This document shows positions 43,134 to 51,554 of a stretch of 64,000 nucleotides of DNA, piece by piece. A program made the position numbers and the translations under genes. Under the pieces are notes generated by a model. It was not told where the DNA came from. It saw nothing but the letters and a program-made list of their open reading frames with translations, and made no database searches. The first letter of the stretch is position 1. Each line of letters begins with the position of its first letter. Origin of the DNA: Bacillus sp. DTU_2020_1000418_1_SI_GHA_SEK_038 (GTDB lineage Bacteria; Bacillota; Bacilli; Bacillales; Cytobacillaceae); the NCBI RefSeq assembly GCF_032341175.1, contig NZ_CP135435.1:1426001-1490000 (forward strand), read 5' to 3'.

Positions 43134-44120
43134 ATGTTATTTATCGATAATAAAGGAATAACCGATCCAAGAATTAATCTCGCTATTGAGGAATATGCAC
43201 TAAAAAACTTAGATATTAATGAAACATATTTACTGTTTTACATAAATGAACCATCTATCATTATTGGGAAAAATCAAAATACAATTGAAGAAATTAATAC
43301 AGAATACGTTGAAAGCAATGGTATTCATGTTGTCCGCCGTTTATCAGGGGGTGGCGCTGTTTACCATGATTTAGGGAATTTAAACTTCAGTTTTATAACA
43401 AAGGATGATGGGGAGAGCTTTCATAATTTCCGTAAATTTACTGAGCCTGTCGTCCAAGCCCTGCAAAAGCTTGGTGTTAATGCTGAATTGAGTGGACGTA
43501 ATGATTTAACAGCAGAAGGAAGAAAGATTTCTGGGAATGCTCAATTTTCAACTAAAGGAAAAATGTTTAGCCATGGGACCCTGCTTTTTGATTCCGAAAT
43601 TGACAGCGTTGTGTCAGCATTAAAGGTGAAAAAGGATAAGATTGAGTCGAAAGGAATTAAATCCATTCGCAGCCGTGTCGCAAATATCTCCGAGTTTTTA
43701 ACAGAGAAAATTACGATAGAGGAATTTCGATTGCTTCTGCTTCAAAATATTTTTGATGGGAAAGAAATTGAAGAGTACAAGCTTACCGATGAAGATTGGG
43801 AGAAAATTCATCAGCTGTCTAAGGAAAGATACCAAAATTGGGATTGGAATTATGGCAAATCTCCTAAATTCAATTTGCAGCATTCTCATCGGTTCCCGGT
43901 GGGGCAAATTGATATCCGTCTAGAGGTTGAGGGTGGAATGATTCAGCAATGTAAGATATTTGGCGACTTTTTCGGTGTGGGGGATGTAGCCGATCTAGAA
44001 GAAAGACTTACTGGATTGCGCTATGAAAGATCTGCAATTGAAAAGGCAATCGAGGATATGGATGTAAAGTATTACTTCGGGAATATTACGAAAGAGGAAT
44101 TTCTAAACTTAATTTACTAG
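43134..44120 (+). CDS. lplJ: LplJ, lipoate-protein ligase
   Basis: A 328-residue ligase that activates free lipoate with ATP and attaches it to lipoyl domains. The conserved RRLSGGGAVYHDLGNLNFSF and GRNDLTAEGRKISGNAQ motifs are intact, and the C-terminal accessory domain is present. The ATG at 43134 has AAAGGAG 8-9 nt upstream; a GTG at 43125 lies within that site. It probably shares a transcript with yhfI. A terminator follows. Confidence 0.95.
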   Translation: MLFIDNKGITDPRINLAIEEYALKNLDINETYLLFYINEPSIIIGKNQNTIEEINTEYVESNGIHVVRRLSGGGAVYHDLGNLNFSFITKDDGESFHNFRKFTEPVVQALQKLGVNAELSGRNDLTAEGRKISGNAQFSTKGKMFSHGTLLFDSEIDSVVSALKVKKDKIESKGIKSIRSRVANISEFLTEKITIEEFRLLLLQNIFDGKEIEEYKLTDEDWEKIHQLSKERYQNWDWNYGKSPKFNLQHSHRFPVGQIDIRLEVEGGMIQQCKIFGDFFGVGDVADLEERLTGLRYERSAIEKAIEDMDVKYYFGNITKEEFLNLIY

Positions 44121-44128
44121 GTTCGTGC

Positions 44129-44158
44129 GAGCGTTTCTGATAGGGAAACGCTCTTTTT
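44129..44158 (+). terminator. Terminator after lplJ
   Basis: GAGCGTTTC/GAAACGCTC followed by TTTTT. Confidence 0.9.
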
Positions 44159-44235
44159 AATGGGAAAAAGAGTATGACGGACAAAATCTGTCTAATTTTT
44201 TTGTAAAGAAAGGGTTTTCACGGTATTTATCGAAT

Positions 44236-44253
44236 TGAACATGTAGTCATTTT
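44236..44253. promoter_or_regulatory. Degenerate FadR-like operator upstream of the crotonase
   Basis: TGAACAT-GTAG-TCATTTT agrees with the recalled FadR operator (TGAATGA, 4 nt, TCATTCA) at 9 of 14 half-site positions. It lies 19 bp before the start codon. Weak by itself. Confidence 0.25.
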
Positions 44254-44271
44254 TATTCGAGGAGGAGTCAG

Positions 44272-45048
44272 ATGAATTCGATTATTGTTGAGATGAAGGA
44301 GCATATTGCAGTTATAACGATAAATCGTTCAGAGGCATTGAATGCATTTAATTATGATACGTTAGTGGAGCTGCAAGAGGCGGTTGAGGCCATACGGATA
44401 AATTCAGATGTCAGGGTAGTTATATTTACTGGTTCAGGAGAGAAGGCTTTCAGCGTAGGCGCCGATTTAAAAGAGCGAAAGACATTATCTGATGTGGAAG
44501 TTCGCCGTAATATTTATAAAATCGGTGAAGTCTTTTCATTAATTGACCAGCTGCCCCAGCCAACCATTGCAGCTATTAATGGGTTTGCCTTTGGCGGCGG
44601 AATGGAACTGGCTCTATCATGTGATTTTAGAATTGCCGTTTCAGGAACATCAATGGGACTGACTGAAACGAGTTTAGCTATTATTCCAGGCGCAGGTGGT
44701 ACACAAAGATTACCAAGACTTATTGGTCAGGCAAAAGCGATGGAATTAATTTTGACAGCCAAACGTTTGACCTCAGAGGAAGCATTTGAATTTGGCCTTT
44801 TAAATAAAGTAATTGACAGAGATAATCTCCTAAATGCTTGTTTTGAATTAGCAAATCAAATGCTAGCCAATGGTCCTCTTGCTCTTCAACAAGCTAAATT
44901 TGCAATTAAACAGGGAATGAACGGGGATTTACAGACCGGATTGCAAATTGAAAGGAAAGCATATGAGGTCATTATTCCGACTGAGGATCGGGTCGAGGCA
45001 CTAACAGCCTTTGCAGAGAAAAGAAAGCCCAATTTTAAAGGAAGATAA
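44272..45048 (+). CDS. Enoyl-CoA hydratase (crotonase family)
   Basis: A 258-residue crotonase that hydrates trans-2-enoyl-CoA. Oxyanion-hole motifs are AFSVGADLKER and AINGFAFGGGMELALSCDFR. Both catalytic acids are visible in TETSLAIIPGAGGTQRLPRL, unlike the other crotonase in this window at 13018. CGAGGAGGAGTC precedes the ATG. It is a monocistronic unit flanked by terminators, with a FadR-like sequence in its leader. Confidence 0.93.
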   Translation: MNSIIVEMKEHIAVITINRSEALNAFNYDTLVELQEAVEAIRINSDVRVVIFTGSGEKAFSVGADLKERKTLSDVEVRRNIYKIGEVFSLIDQLPQPTIAAINGFAFGGGMELALSCDFRIAVSGTSMGLTETSLAIIPGAGGTQRLPRLIGQAKAMELILTAKRLTSEEAFEFGLLNKVIDRDNLLNACFELANQMLANGPLALQQAKFAIKQGMNGDLQTGLQIERKAYEVIIPTEDRVEALTAFAEKRKPNFKGR

Positions 45049-45051
45049 GGG

Positions 45052-45076
45052 ACACAGCCGCAGTGCTGTGTTTTTA
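45052..45076 (+). terminator. Terminator after the enoyl-CoA hydratase
   Basis: ACACAGC/GCTGTGT with a 6-nt loop and TTTT tail. Confidence 0.85.
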
Positions 45077-45143
45077 CTTTTACTATATATTGACAATCTT
45101 ATATTCTCATTTCAGAAAATTTTATTAAAATAGTAAAAAAGAC

Positions 45144-45173
45144 TTGAATTTTCACTCTTTTTAGCTTTATAAT
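45144..45173 (+). promoter_or_regulatory. Sigma-A promoter of the TrpXYZ-like operon
   Basis: TTGAAT, 18 nt, TATAAT. The predicted start point falls at the beginning of the octamer repeat. Confidence 0.65.
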
Positions 45174-45182
45174 TTAGTGAAT

Positions 45183-45222
45183 AAAAGCGAAAAAGCATAA
45201 AAGCAAAAAAGCGCAAAAGTAT
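45183..45222 (+). repeat. Five tandem AAAAGCNN octamers in the operon leader
   Basis: Exact 8-nt period: AAAAGC appears at 45183, 45191, 45199 and 45207, then AAAAGT at 45215. The array lies at about +1 to +40 relative to the predicted promoter, 18 nt before the start codon. Confidence 0.85.
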
Positions 45223-45240
45223 TCTAAGGGGGAACAACAG

Positions 45241-46260
45241 ATGTTTAAGAAAATGAAATTAATGGCCGCAGCTAGTTTAGTAGGTGTTGCATTGCTAAGC
45301 GGATGTGGAACCGATAAGGCAACTGATGAAGGCAAAGGTTCAGGTAATGAAGCTGAAAAAACATATAAGATTGGGATTACTCAATTTGCAGAGCATCCAT
45401 CACTTGATGCAGCTACAGAAGGATTTAAGAAAGCTTTAGAGGATGAAGGCTTTAAAGAAGGGGAAAATGCAGAATTCCTTATTCAAAATGCTCAAGCAGA
45501 CATGAATAATACATTGACAATTGCTAACAACTTTGTCGGTGATAAAGTGGATTTAATTTTTGCTAACGCGACACCAAGTGCAGTTAGTGCTTTAAATGCT
45601 ACAAAGGAAATTCCAATTCTTTTCACATCCGTTACTGACCCAGTTGGAGCTGGTCTAGTAGAAGCGCTTGATAAACCAGGTGATAATATTACAGGTACAA
45701 CTGACAATCACCCAGACGGTACAGCCAAAACGATTAACTTTATTACAGAGGAAATTGGCGCCAAAAATATTGGGGTTATCTTCAACTCAGGAGAGCAAAA
45801 CTCTGAAGTTCAAGCTGATGCTGTAAGAGAGCTTGCTGAGAAAAATGGAGCTAAAGTGGTAGAAGCAACTGTTTCAACTTCTGCTGAAGTAAAGCAGGCT
45901 GCTGAATCATTAATTGGACGAGTAGACGCAATTTATGTTCCAACGGATAATACAGTTGTTTCTGCTTTAGAATCAGTTATCTCAGTAGCAAACGAAAAGA
46001 AAGTTCCTTTGTTTGTAGGAGAGCTTGACTCTATGAAACGCGGTGCCGTTGCAGCGAGCGGATTTAATTATTATGACCTAGGCTACCAAACTGGTAAAAT
46101 GGCTGCGGAAATTTTAAAAGGCAATAAAAAGCCATCCGAACTTCCAGTTGAACTTCCAAGCAGTTTAAAGCTTGTGATTAACAAAAAAGCAGCGGTAGAT
46201 CAAGGTGTTGAAGTGAAGCAAGAGTGGGAAACTATTGGTGAATTTTACGAAGGCGAATAA
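45241..46260 (+). CDS. ABC transporter substrate-binding lipoprotein (TrpX-like)
   Basis: A 339-residue lipoprotein; the signal peptide ends in LLSGC with Cys at residue 22. The mature part (ITQFAEHPSLDAATEGFKKAL, ITGTTDNHPDGTAKTINF, VGELDSMKRGAVAASGFNYYDLGYQTGKMA) matches the ABC_sub_bind family, which includes the tryptophan/tyrosine-binding TrpX proteins. Substrate is inferred. AAGGGGG precedes the ATG. It is the first gene of a three-gene importer operon, with an intergenic repeat before the permease. Confidence 0.88.
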   Translation: MFKKMKLMAAASLVGVALLSGCGTDKATDEGKGSGNEAEKTYKIGITQFAEHPSLDAATEGFKKALEDEGFKEGENAEFLIQNAQADMNNTLTIANNFVGDKVDLIFANATPSAVSALNATKEIPILFTSVTDPVGAGLVEALDKPGDNITGTTDNHPDGTAKTINFITEEIGAKNIGVIFNSGEQNSEVQADAVRELAEKNGAKVVEATVSTSAEVKQAAESLIGRVDAIYVPTDNTVVSALESVISVANEKKVPLFVGELDSMKRGAVAASGFNYYDLGYQTGKMAAEILKGNKKPSELPVELPSSLKLVINKKAAVDQGVEVKQEWETIGEFYEGE

Positions 46261-46270
46261 TACTTTTAAA

Positions 46271-46458
46271 GTTTGAGAAATGTCTAGCTCCAGCGCCTAC
46301 CCCCTCGAGGTCGCAAGCCAATCCTCCCAGAAAGGTAAAGTACACCTTTCCGTGAGGCTCGTCTTGTGCTTGTCGGGGGTGACCACAAAGGAATGCTTCT
46401 GCGAATAATCATCGCAGGAACATTTGCCCTTTGATGTTCCGAAGGCGCTTGCGCTTTT
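46271..46458 (-). repeat. Composite intergenic hairpin repeat (copy B)
   Basis: A 188-bp element in the opposite orientation to copies A and D. Read on the minus strand, it begins with the short-form middle of copy D (GCGCCTTCGGAACATCAAAG... GCGATGATTATTCGC). It continues into the long-form body of copy A (ACCCCCGACAAGCACAAG ... GGTAGGCGCTGGAGCTAGAC). It therefore joins both modules in one unit. It separates the binding protein and permease genes. Confidence 0.88.
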
Positions 46459-46479
46459 CGATAAGAAAGGAAGATGAAT

Positions 46480-47490
46480 ATGTCGACAGCCATCTTTGGT
46501 TCTATAGAAGCAGGTGCAATCTATGCATTAATGGCATTGGGAGTCTATTTATCATTTAGAATATTAGATTTTCCTGATCTCACAGTGGATGGGAGCTTCG
46601 TGACGGGTGCTGCGGTGGCTGCAGTCCTTATTGTAGGAGGGACGAATCCATTCCTAGCAACGCTTATAGCTCTAATTTGCGGATTTGTGGCCGGCTGTAT
46701 CACTGGATTACTTCATACGAAGGGGAAAATCAATCCTTTACTTTCAGGTATTCTGATGATGATTGCTTTGTACTCAATAAACTTGAGGATTATGGGCAAG
46801 TCAAATGTCCCGCTTTTATCAGAAGAAACTGTGATCACAAAATTAACAGCATTCTGGCAAGGTATTGGGCTTGATAATGGAATTCAGGCAATCTTTTCGG
46901 CAACGGGCTTCGTTCCAAAAACATGGGGAATTCTCTTCCTTATGATCATACTGGCTTTTGTTGTAAAGGTTTTGATAGATTTATTCCTAAAAACAGATTT
47001 TGGCTTAGCGATCCGTGCAACAGGAAATAATGAAACGATGATCCGCAGCTTTTCAGCGGACACAGATTTATTAAAAATAGTTGGGCTTGGTATTTCCAAT
47101 GCGCTTGTCGCTTTATCTGGTGCGCTTGTTGCCCAGTACAATGGATTTAGTGATGTTGGAATGGGAATCGGGATGATTATCATTGGCTTAGCATCGGTCA
47201 TTATTGGAGAAGCCATTTTTGGAGCAAAGACGATTGTAAGAGCTACATTTGCTGTTATTGGCGGTGCTATTTTATACAGAATCATTGTTACTTTGGCATT
47301 AAGGGTTGAATTTCTCGAAACAGGGGATATGAAGCTTATTACAGCCTTTATCGTTGTTTGTGCACTTATTCTGCCAAAAATCATTGATAAGCAGCGTGAA
47401 AAACAAAGGAAGAAGCGGAAAATGACGCAAGTCTTACAAAAAGCGAATGAGAGTGGTGAGCAACTTGCTGCAATTAAATCAAATTCATAA
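46480..47490 (+). CDS. ABC transporter permease (TrpY-like)
   Basis: A 336-residue permease of the branched-chain/ABC-import type with eight to ten helices. The EAA-like coupling loop is seen around LAIRATGNNETMIRSFSADTDLLKIVGLGISNALVALSGALVAQ. ATG 46480 (MSTAIFGS) is chosen because AAAGGAAG is 6 nt upstream; ATG 46474 directly abuts the site. Its 3' end overlaps the ATPase gene. Partner of the TrpX-like binding protein. Confidence 0.87.
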   Translation: MSTAIFGSIEAGAIYALMALGVYLSFRILDFPDLTVDGSFVTGAAVAAVLIVGGTNPFLATLIALICGFVAGCITGLLHTKGKINPLLSGILMMIALYSINLRIMGKSNVPLLSEETVITKLTAFWQGIGLDNGIQAIFSATGFVPKTWGILFLMIILAFVVKVLIDLFLKTDFGLAIRATGNNETMIRSFSADTDLLKIVGLGISNALVALSGALVAQYNGFSDVGMGIGMIIIGLASVIIGEAIFGAKTIVRATFAVIGGAILYRIIVTLALRVEFLETGDMKLITAFIVVCALILPKIIDKQREKQRKKRKMTQVLQKANESGEQLAAIKSNS

Positions 47491-48259
47491 AGTTTTTAAT
47501 GAAGGTACACCTGATGAGAAAATTGCTTTACAGCATATGAACCTGCATTTAAAACCAGGCGATTTTATGACCGTAATCGGCAGCAATGGGGCGGGAAAAT
47601 CAACATTGATGAACCTTATCTCTGGTAAATTGATTCCGGATGTAGGCAAGGTAGTTATCGATGGGAAAGACGTTACAACTGTGAAGGAGTTCAAACGCTC
47701 AAAACTCATCGGACGTGTTTTTCAGGACCCGATGGCGGGGACTGCACCAGCCATGACGATTGAAGAAAATCTTGCTATTGCTTATTCTAGAACAGCCTCC
47801 CGCGGTTTGAAAAGAGGAGTTACAAAGGCGCGAAGGGAATTTTTTAAGGAAAAGCTTGAGACTTTGCATCTTGGTTTAGAGAATCGTCTTCAGGCAAAGG
47901 TTGGTTTACTGTCAGGAGGGGAAAGGCAGGCACTGTCTCTGTTAATGGCGACTTTCACAGAACCGAAAATCCTTTTGCTTGATGAGCATACAGCCGCACT
48001 TGATCCTTCACGCGCAGAGCTTATCACCAATTTAACAAAAGAAATTGTTGAAACGTATAAACTGACAACCTTGATGGTCACTCATAATATGCAGCAGGCT
48101 TTGGATCTAGGAAACAGGCTTATTATGATGGATAAAGGTCAAATTATTTTTGAAACGACTGAAGAGCAAAAGCAGCAATTAACGGTTGATAAGCTATTAG
48201 AAGAATTCCAGCGTATCCGTGGGGAGAAAATGAGCAGTGATCGGGCTGTACTAATCTAA
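47465..48259 (+). CDS. ABC transporter ATPase (TrpZ-like)
   Basis: The ATPase of the same importer, of about 264 residues. It has Walker A GSNGAGKST, the signature LLSGGERQALSL, Walker B ILLLDEHTAALD and switch TLMVTHNMQQAL. Starting at TTG 47465 (LLQLNQIHKVF) follows GGTGAG; an ATG at 47447 is also in frame but lacks a site. The gene overlaps the permease end. A bidirectional terminator follows. Confidence 0.88.
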   Translation: MLQLNQIHKVFNEGTPDEKIALQHMNLHLKPGDFMTVIGSNGAGKSTLMNLISGKLIPDVGKVVIDGKDVTTVKEFKRSKLIGRVFQDPMAGTAPAMTIEENLAIAYSRTASRGLKRGVTKARREFFKEKLETLHLGLENRLQAKVGLLSGGERQALSLLMATFTEPKILLLDEHTAALDPSRAELITNLTKEIVETYKLTTLMVTHNMQQALDLGNRLIMMDKGQIIFETTEEQKQQLTVDKLLEEFQRIRGEKMSSDRAVLI

Positions 48260-48279
48260 TAGATTAATTTCTTAAATGA

Positions 48280-48312
48280 AAAGGGCATATCACTTCAAGT
48301 GATATGCCTTTA
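48280..48312. terminator. Bidirectional terminator after the TrpXYZ-like operon
   Basis: AAAGGGCATATCACTT pairs with AAGTGATATGCCTTT with one bulge and almost no loop; it is convergent with the XRE-cupin gene. Confidence 0.85.
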
Positions 48313-48316
48313 AAAA

Positions 48317-48868
48317 TTATAAATAATACATAACAGCTTGGTATTCGACTAAATCTGTACCAATATTTTTGTATGTATGATTTTTATTAGCTAAAAATCT
48401 TATGGAATTTCCAGGGGATACTTGTCTGCTTTGCTCGCCAATTTGAATTTCAAGTTCACCTTTAAGTACAGTGATATATTCTTCTACACCGTCATTATGC
48501 TTCTCTGAAAGATGCTGGCAGCCAGGATCCATTTCAACAATAAAGATTTCAAACTTTTTTCTAGGATCAAAAGGGAAAATAGGGTAGACCCGGTATTCTC
48601 CATTGCTCTCGACAATGGGGGGAATGGATTTATAATCTACAAATAATAAATCTGAGGGCTCGTCTTTTATTAGTGAAGAGAATGAGACTTGAAGTCCACT
48701 GGCAATTTTCCACAATGTTGTTACAGTTGGGTTAGATTCTCCACGTTCGATTTGACCGAGCATAGCCTTGCTTACCCCAGTTAGTTCTGAAGTAGCGTCA
48801 AGGCTGAAACCTCTGTTTTTACGAATATTCCTTAGATTTTCTCCTATATTTTTTTGAATATTTTCCAT
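48317..48868 (-). CDS. XRE-cupin transcriptional regulator (probable azlCD regulator)
   Basis: A 183-residue regulator with an N-terminal XRE helix-turn-helix (LRNIRKNRGFSLDATSELTGVSKAMLGQIERGESNPTV region, residues 12-50) and a C-terminal cupin (EKHNDGVEEYITVLKGELEI, residues 115-180), a layout that often senses small ligands. The ATG at 48868 follows GGAGGG at 5 nt; a longer frame has no site. It is divergent from azlCD with a 144-bp AT-rich gap, so control of that operon is likely. Confidence 0.87.
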   Translation of the reverse strand: MENIQKNIGENLRNIRKNRGFSLDATSELTGVSKAMLGQIERGESNPTVTTLWKIASGLQVSFSSLIKDEPSDLLFVDYKSIPPIVESNGEYRVYPIFPFDPRKKFEIFIVEMDPGCQHLSEKHNDGVEEYITVLKGELEIQIGEQSRQVSPGNSIRFLANKNHTYKNIGTDLVEYQAVMYYL

Positions 48869-49012
48869 TTTGCCCTCCATATCTATTGTGCAATATAACG
48901 TCCATATGTATAATATAATATATTGGTTAGATGTGATAACATACATTATGTCTAGTATAGTATATTTTTAATCGTAAGTCTTTCTGATTTTTCAAAAAAG
49001 GTGGTGCAGCTA

Positions 49013-49741
49013 ATGGCTGAGCTTGTATTAAACAAAACAAATTCAGATTTTAGGAAAGGATTCCAATCAGGAATTAGCATTGCAATTGGATATATACCAG
49101 TTGCATTAACCTTTGGGCTGCTGGCAAAAACAACGGGCCTGACGTTTGTTGAAACTCTCTTAATGAGTTTAGTCGTTTTTGCTGGCGCTTCCCAATATAT
49201 CTCCCTTAGCCTACTTACTCTTGGCACAGGCATATTTGAAATCATTTTAACTACCTTCATTGTAAATATTAGACATTTCTTAATGTCTTCAGCTTTAAAT
49301 GAAAAATGTGAAGATGATCATCTTGTCAACAAAGCTATTTACTCGTTTGGAATTACGGATGAGTCCTTTTCTGTAGCGGCCATGAAGGAAGGAATGGTTA
49401 GCACAGGTTATATGTTTGGGCTTAATTTAATCGGCTATTTGAGTTGGGTAGCAGGAACTGGTTTTGGCTTCTTACTTGGGGCCAGTCTTCCTCAGACGTT
49501 ACAGGAAAGCATGACAATTGCTCTTTATGCAATGTTTATCGGTTTATTAGTACCGTCTATGAGAAAAAGTGTGAAAGTAGTGTTCCTAGCGGCTTTATCT
49601 GCCTGCTTTAATACGATATTCTCTTTAACCAATGCTCTTTCAACTGGGTGGGCCATTGTTGTGGCAACACTTCTATCTGCAGTTATCATTGAGCTAATTG
49701 AGGGAGTAAAGAAAAAGCAGAGGGGGAAAGGGAATGAGTAG
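49013..49741 (+). CDS. azlC: AzlC, branched-chain amino acid exporter large subunit
   Basis: A 242-residue membrane protein with about six to seven helices. Characteristic AzlC segments are YIPVALTFGLLAKTTGLT, SLVVFAGASQYISLSLL and IVNIRHFLMSSALNEK. The complex with AzlD exports branched-chain amino acids and analogues such as azaleucine. The ATG at 49013 is used because AAAAAAGGTGG is 8 nt upstream; a GTG at 49001 overlaps that site. It overlaps azlD by 8 nt. Confidence 0.93.
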   Translation: MAELVLNKTNSDFRKGFQSGISIAIGYIPVALTFGLLAKTTGLTFVETLLMSLVVFAGASQYISLSLLTLGTGIFEIILTTFIVNIRHFLMSSALNEKCEDDHLVNKAIYSFGITDESFSVAAMKEGMVSTGYMFGLNLIGYLSWVAGTGFGFLLGASLPQTLQESMTIALYAMFIGLLVPSMRKSVKVVFLAALSACFNTIFSLTNALSTGWAIVVATLLSAVIIELIEGVKKKQRGKGNE

Positions 49742-50039
49742 TCATATCGTTTGGATGATCATTGGTATGGGCGTTGTTACGTATATTCCTAGAATGCTGC
49801 CGTTTGTTCTATTTAAGGGGAAGGAATTGCCGGTATTTCTGCAGGGTGTTCTTAAAAATGTTCCTGCTGCTACTCTAGGAGCACTTGTTTTCCCGGGAGT
49901 TTTCTTTATTAATGAGGATATATGGTTTGGGATTTTAGGTGCGGCTGCTGCCTTTTTTGTTGCGTTTCTTGGGGCAAATGTTATTCTGGTTGTCTTAGGT
50001 TCCATTGTTGTTTTATCTATCTATTCATTTATTATGTGA
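49734..50039 (+). CDS. azlD: AzlD, branched-chain amino acid exporter small subunit
   Basis: A 101-residue membrane protein with three to four helices. MGVVTYIPRMLPFVLF at the N-terminus and NVPAATLGALVFPG are typical of AzlD. AGAGGGGGAAAGGG precedes the ATG, which lies in the end of azlC (8-nt overlap). Subunit of the AzlCD exporter. A terminator follows. Confidence 0.92.
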   Translation: MSSHIVWMIIGMGVVTYIPRMLPFVLFKGKELPVFLQGVLKNVPAATLGALVFPGVFFINEDIWFGILGAAAAFFVAFLGANVILVVLGSIVVLSIYSFIM

Positions 50040-50046
50040 TGAGCGT

Positions 50047-50077
50047 AAGCCGGTTCAAAATAGAATCGGTTTTTTCG
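50047..50077 (+). terminator. Terminator after azlCD
   Basis: AAGCCGGTTC/GAATCGGTTTTTT with one bulge and a six-nt A-rich loop. Confidence 0.8.
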
Positions 50078-50100
50078 ATTTTTTCTTATCGAAAATGTAC

Positions 50101-50129
50101 AAGCTATACAAAGGCTTAAAGCTATACAA
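50101..50129. repeat. Direct repeat AAGCTATACAA upstream of yhfN
   Basis: AAGCTATACAA occurs at 50101-50111 and 50119-50129, an 18-bp period. TGTAC/GTACAA elements lie on both sides (ATGTACAAGC, TTTTGTACTAA, GGTTGTACAAAA). A possible two-site operator; no known match. Confidence 0.45.
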
Positions 50130-50205
50130 GTATTAAGAATTTGTTCTAAATATTGATTTTTGTACTAAACTTACATTGAAGGGTTGTACAAAAGGAGGGA
50201 GAGAG

Positions 50206-51480
50206 ATGGCAAGAAAAATTGGGCTTTATGGGGTTCTATCCTATTGCCTTTATGGACTTTTCTTTTATTGGTATTTATTTTATTTTGCCGATACAAGTCT
50301 TACCTTCGAGTATCAGGGGACGAGGGCAGACCCAGCTACTTTTCTAAATGGAAGGGAGCTCATGCTTAGTGAAGAATATTCTAAAATAAGGAACTTTTTA
50401 TTTTTTTTGTCTACACCATTTGAATGGCTTTTTTACCTTTTTATTTTATTGCTTGGCTTTTCTAATGCATTTAAAAAGTGGTCTGAACAGACAACCAAAA
50501 TAAAGTTTTTTCAAAATGCGATTTATTTAATTTGGCTTTCCTTTTTTGCTTTTATTGCAACGATGCCACTCAATTATATTAGTTATTCTTTATCCAAAAC
50601 CTATAATATTTCCACGCAAACCTTTAGCGGCTGGATGAAGGATGAGCTCATTGACTTCTGGATCAATTTCGGAACGATGATTATAATTGTTTCGGTTCTT
50701 TATTGGCTGATTAATAAAAGCCGAAAAAGATGGTGGCTCTACGCATGGCTGCTTTCGATCCCATTTACATTATTTATGATGTTTTTGCAGCCCGTTGTCA
50801 TTGATCCGCTTTATAATGATTTTTATCCTCTGAAAAATAAAGAGCTGGAAGCAAAGATTTTGGCATTGGCCGATCAAGCCCATATTCCTGCCGAGCATGT
50901 ATATGAAGTTAATATGTCTGAAAAGACTAATGCCTTAAATGCATATGTGAATGGAATTGGTTCCAATTCTAGAATTGTCCTTTGGGATACGACTTTGAAT
51001 CGGTTAACGGAAGGGCAAATTTTATTTATTATGGCTCATGAAATGGGGCATTATGTTGAAAAGCATATTTATTTTGGAATAGCTGGGTACTTACTTTTAT
51101 CCCTGGTCGGATTATATTTAGCAGCAAAGTTGTTGGGGTATGCGATTAGCAGATGGGGGAAAGCGTTGAAGGTTCCTGCGGTTAACGATATTCGCTCCTT
51201 GCCGCTCTTTTTAATCATTCTTTCCATGCTAATGTTTATTTCAAGCCCTCTTTCCAATTTTGTTTCCCGCTATCAGGAATCACGTGCGGATCAATATGCA
51301 ATTGAGCTTACAAAGGATACAGATGATGCCATTTCAACTTTTCAGGAACTAACCCGTGCTGGGAAAAGTCAGGTGAATCCTCCACTGTTAGTAAAAATAT
51401 TCCGCTATGGACATCCAACTATGCTGGAACGCATATCAATACTTGAAGAATATGAATTAAAAATAAAATCGCATGAGTAG
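50206..51480 (+). CDS. yhfN: YhfN, M48-family (Ste24/HtpX-like) membrane metalloprotease
   Basis: A 424-residue integral membrane zinc protease of the CAAX-protease (Ste24) group. It has several N-terminal helices, the zinc motif HEMGH at residues 278-282, and the third ligand in SRYQESRADQYAIELT. The RKRWWLYAWLLSIPF and QPVVIDPLYNDF segments are family-like. The ATG at 50206 follows AAAGGAGGG; a longer frame to 50176 is not needed. The B. subtilis protein is almost the same length. The stop lies in the terminator hairpin. Confidence 0.9.
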   Translation: MARKIGLYGVLSYCLYGLFFYWYLFYFADTSLTFEYQGTRADPATFLNGRELMLSEEYSKIRNFLFFLSTPFEWLFYLFILLLGFSNAFKKWSEQTTKIKFFQNAIYLIWLSFFAFIATMPLNYISYSLSKTYNISTQTFSGWMKDELIDFWINFGTMIIIVSVLYWLINKSRKRWWLYAWLLSIPFTLFMMFLQPVVIDPLYNDFYPLKNKELEAKILALADQAHIPAEHVYEVNMSEKTNALNAYVNGIGSNSRIVLWDTTLNRLTEGQILFIMAHEMGHYVEKHIYFGIAGYLLLSLVGLYLAAKLLGYAISRWGKALKVPAVNDIRSLPLFLIILSMLMFISSPLSNFVSRYQESRADQYAIELTKDTDDAISTFQELTRAGKSQVNPPLLVKIFRYGHPTMLERISILEEYELKIKSHE

Positions 51481-51503
51481 ACTAAGTGTCTGCTCATGTT
51501 TTT
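51472..51503 (+). terminator. Terminator overlapping the yhfN stop
   Basis: CATGAGTAGAC/GTCTGCTCATG with TTTTTC tail; the TAG stop is in the 5' arm. Confidence 0.85.
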
Positions 51504-51522
51504 CTTTTCTCCAATAAAATAA

Positions 51523-51545
51523 TCCCCCGGTGTTCCGGGAGATTC
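51523..51545 (-). terminator. Short GC-rich hairpin downstream of yhzC
   Basis: On the minus strand TCTCCCGGAACACCGGGGGA is followed by TTATTTTATT. Confidence 0.6.
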
Positions 51546-51554
51546 AAACGTTTA

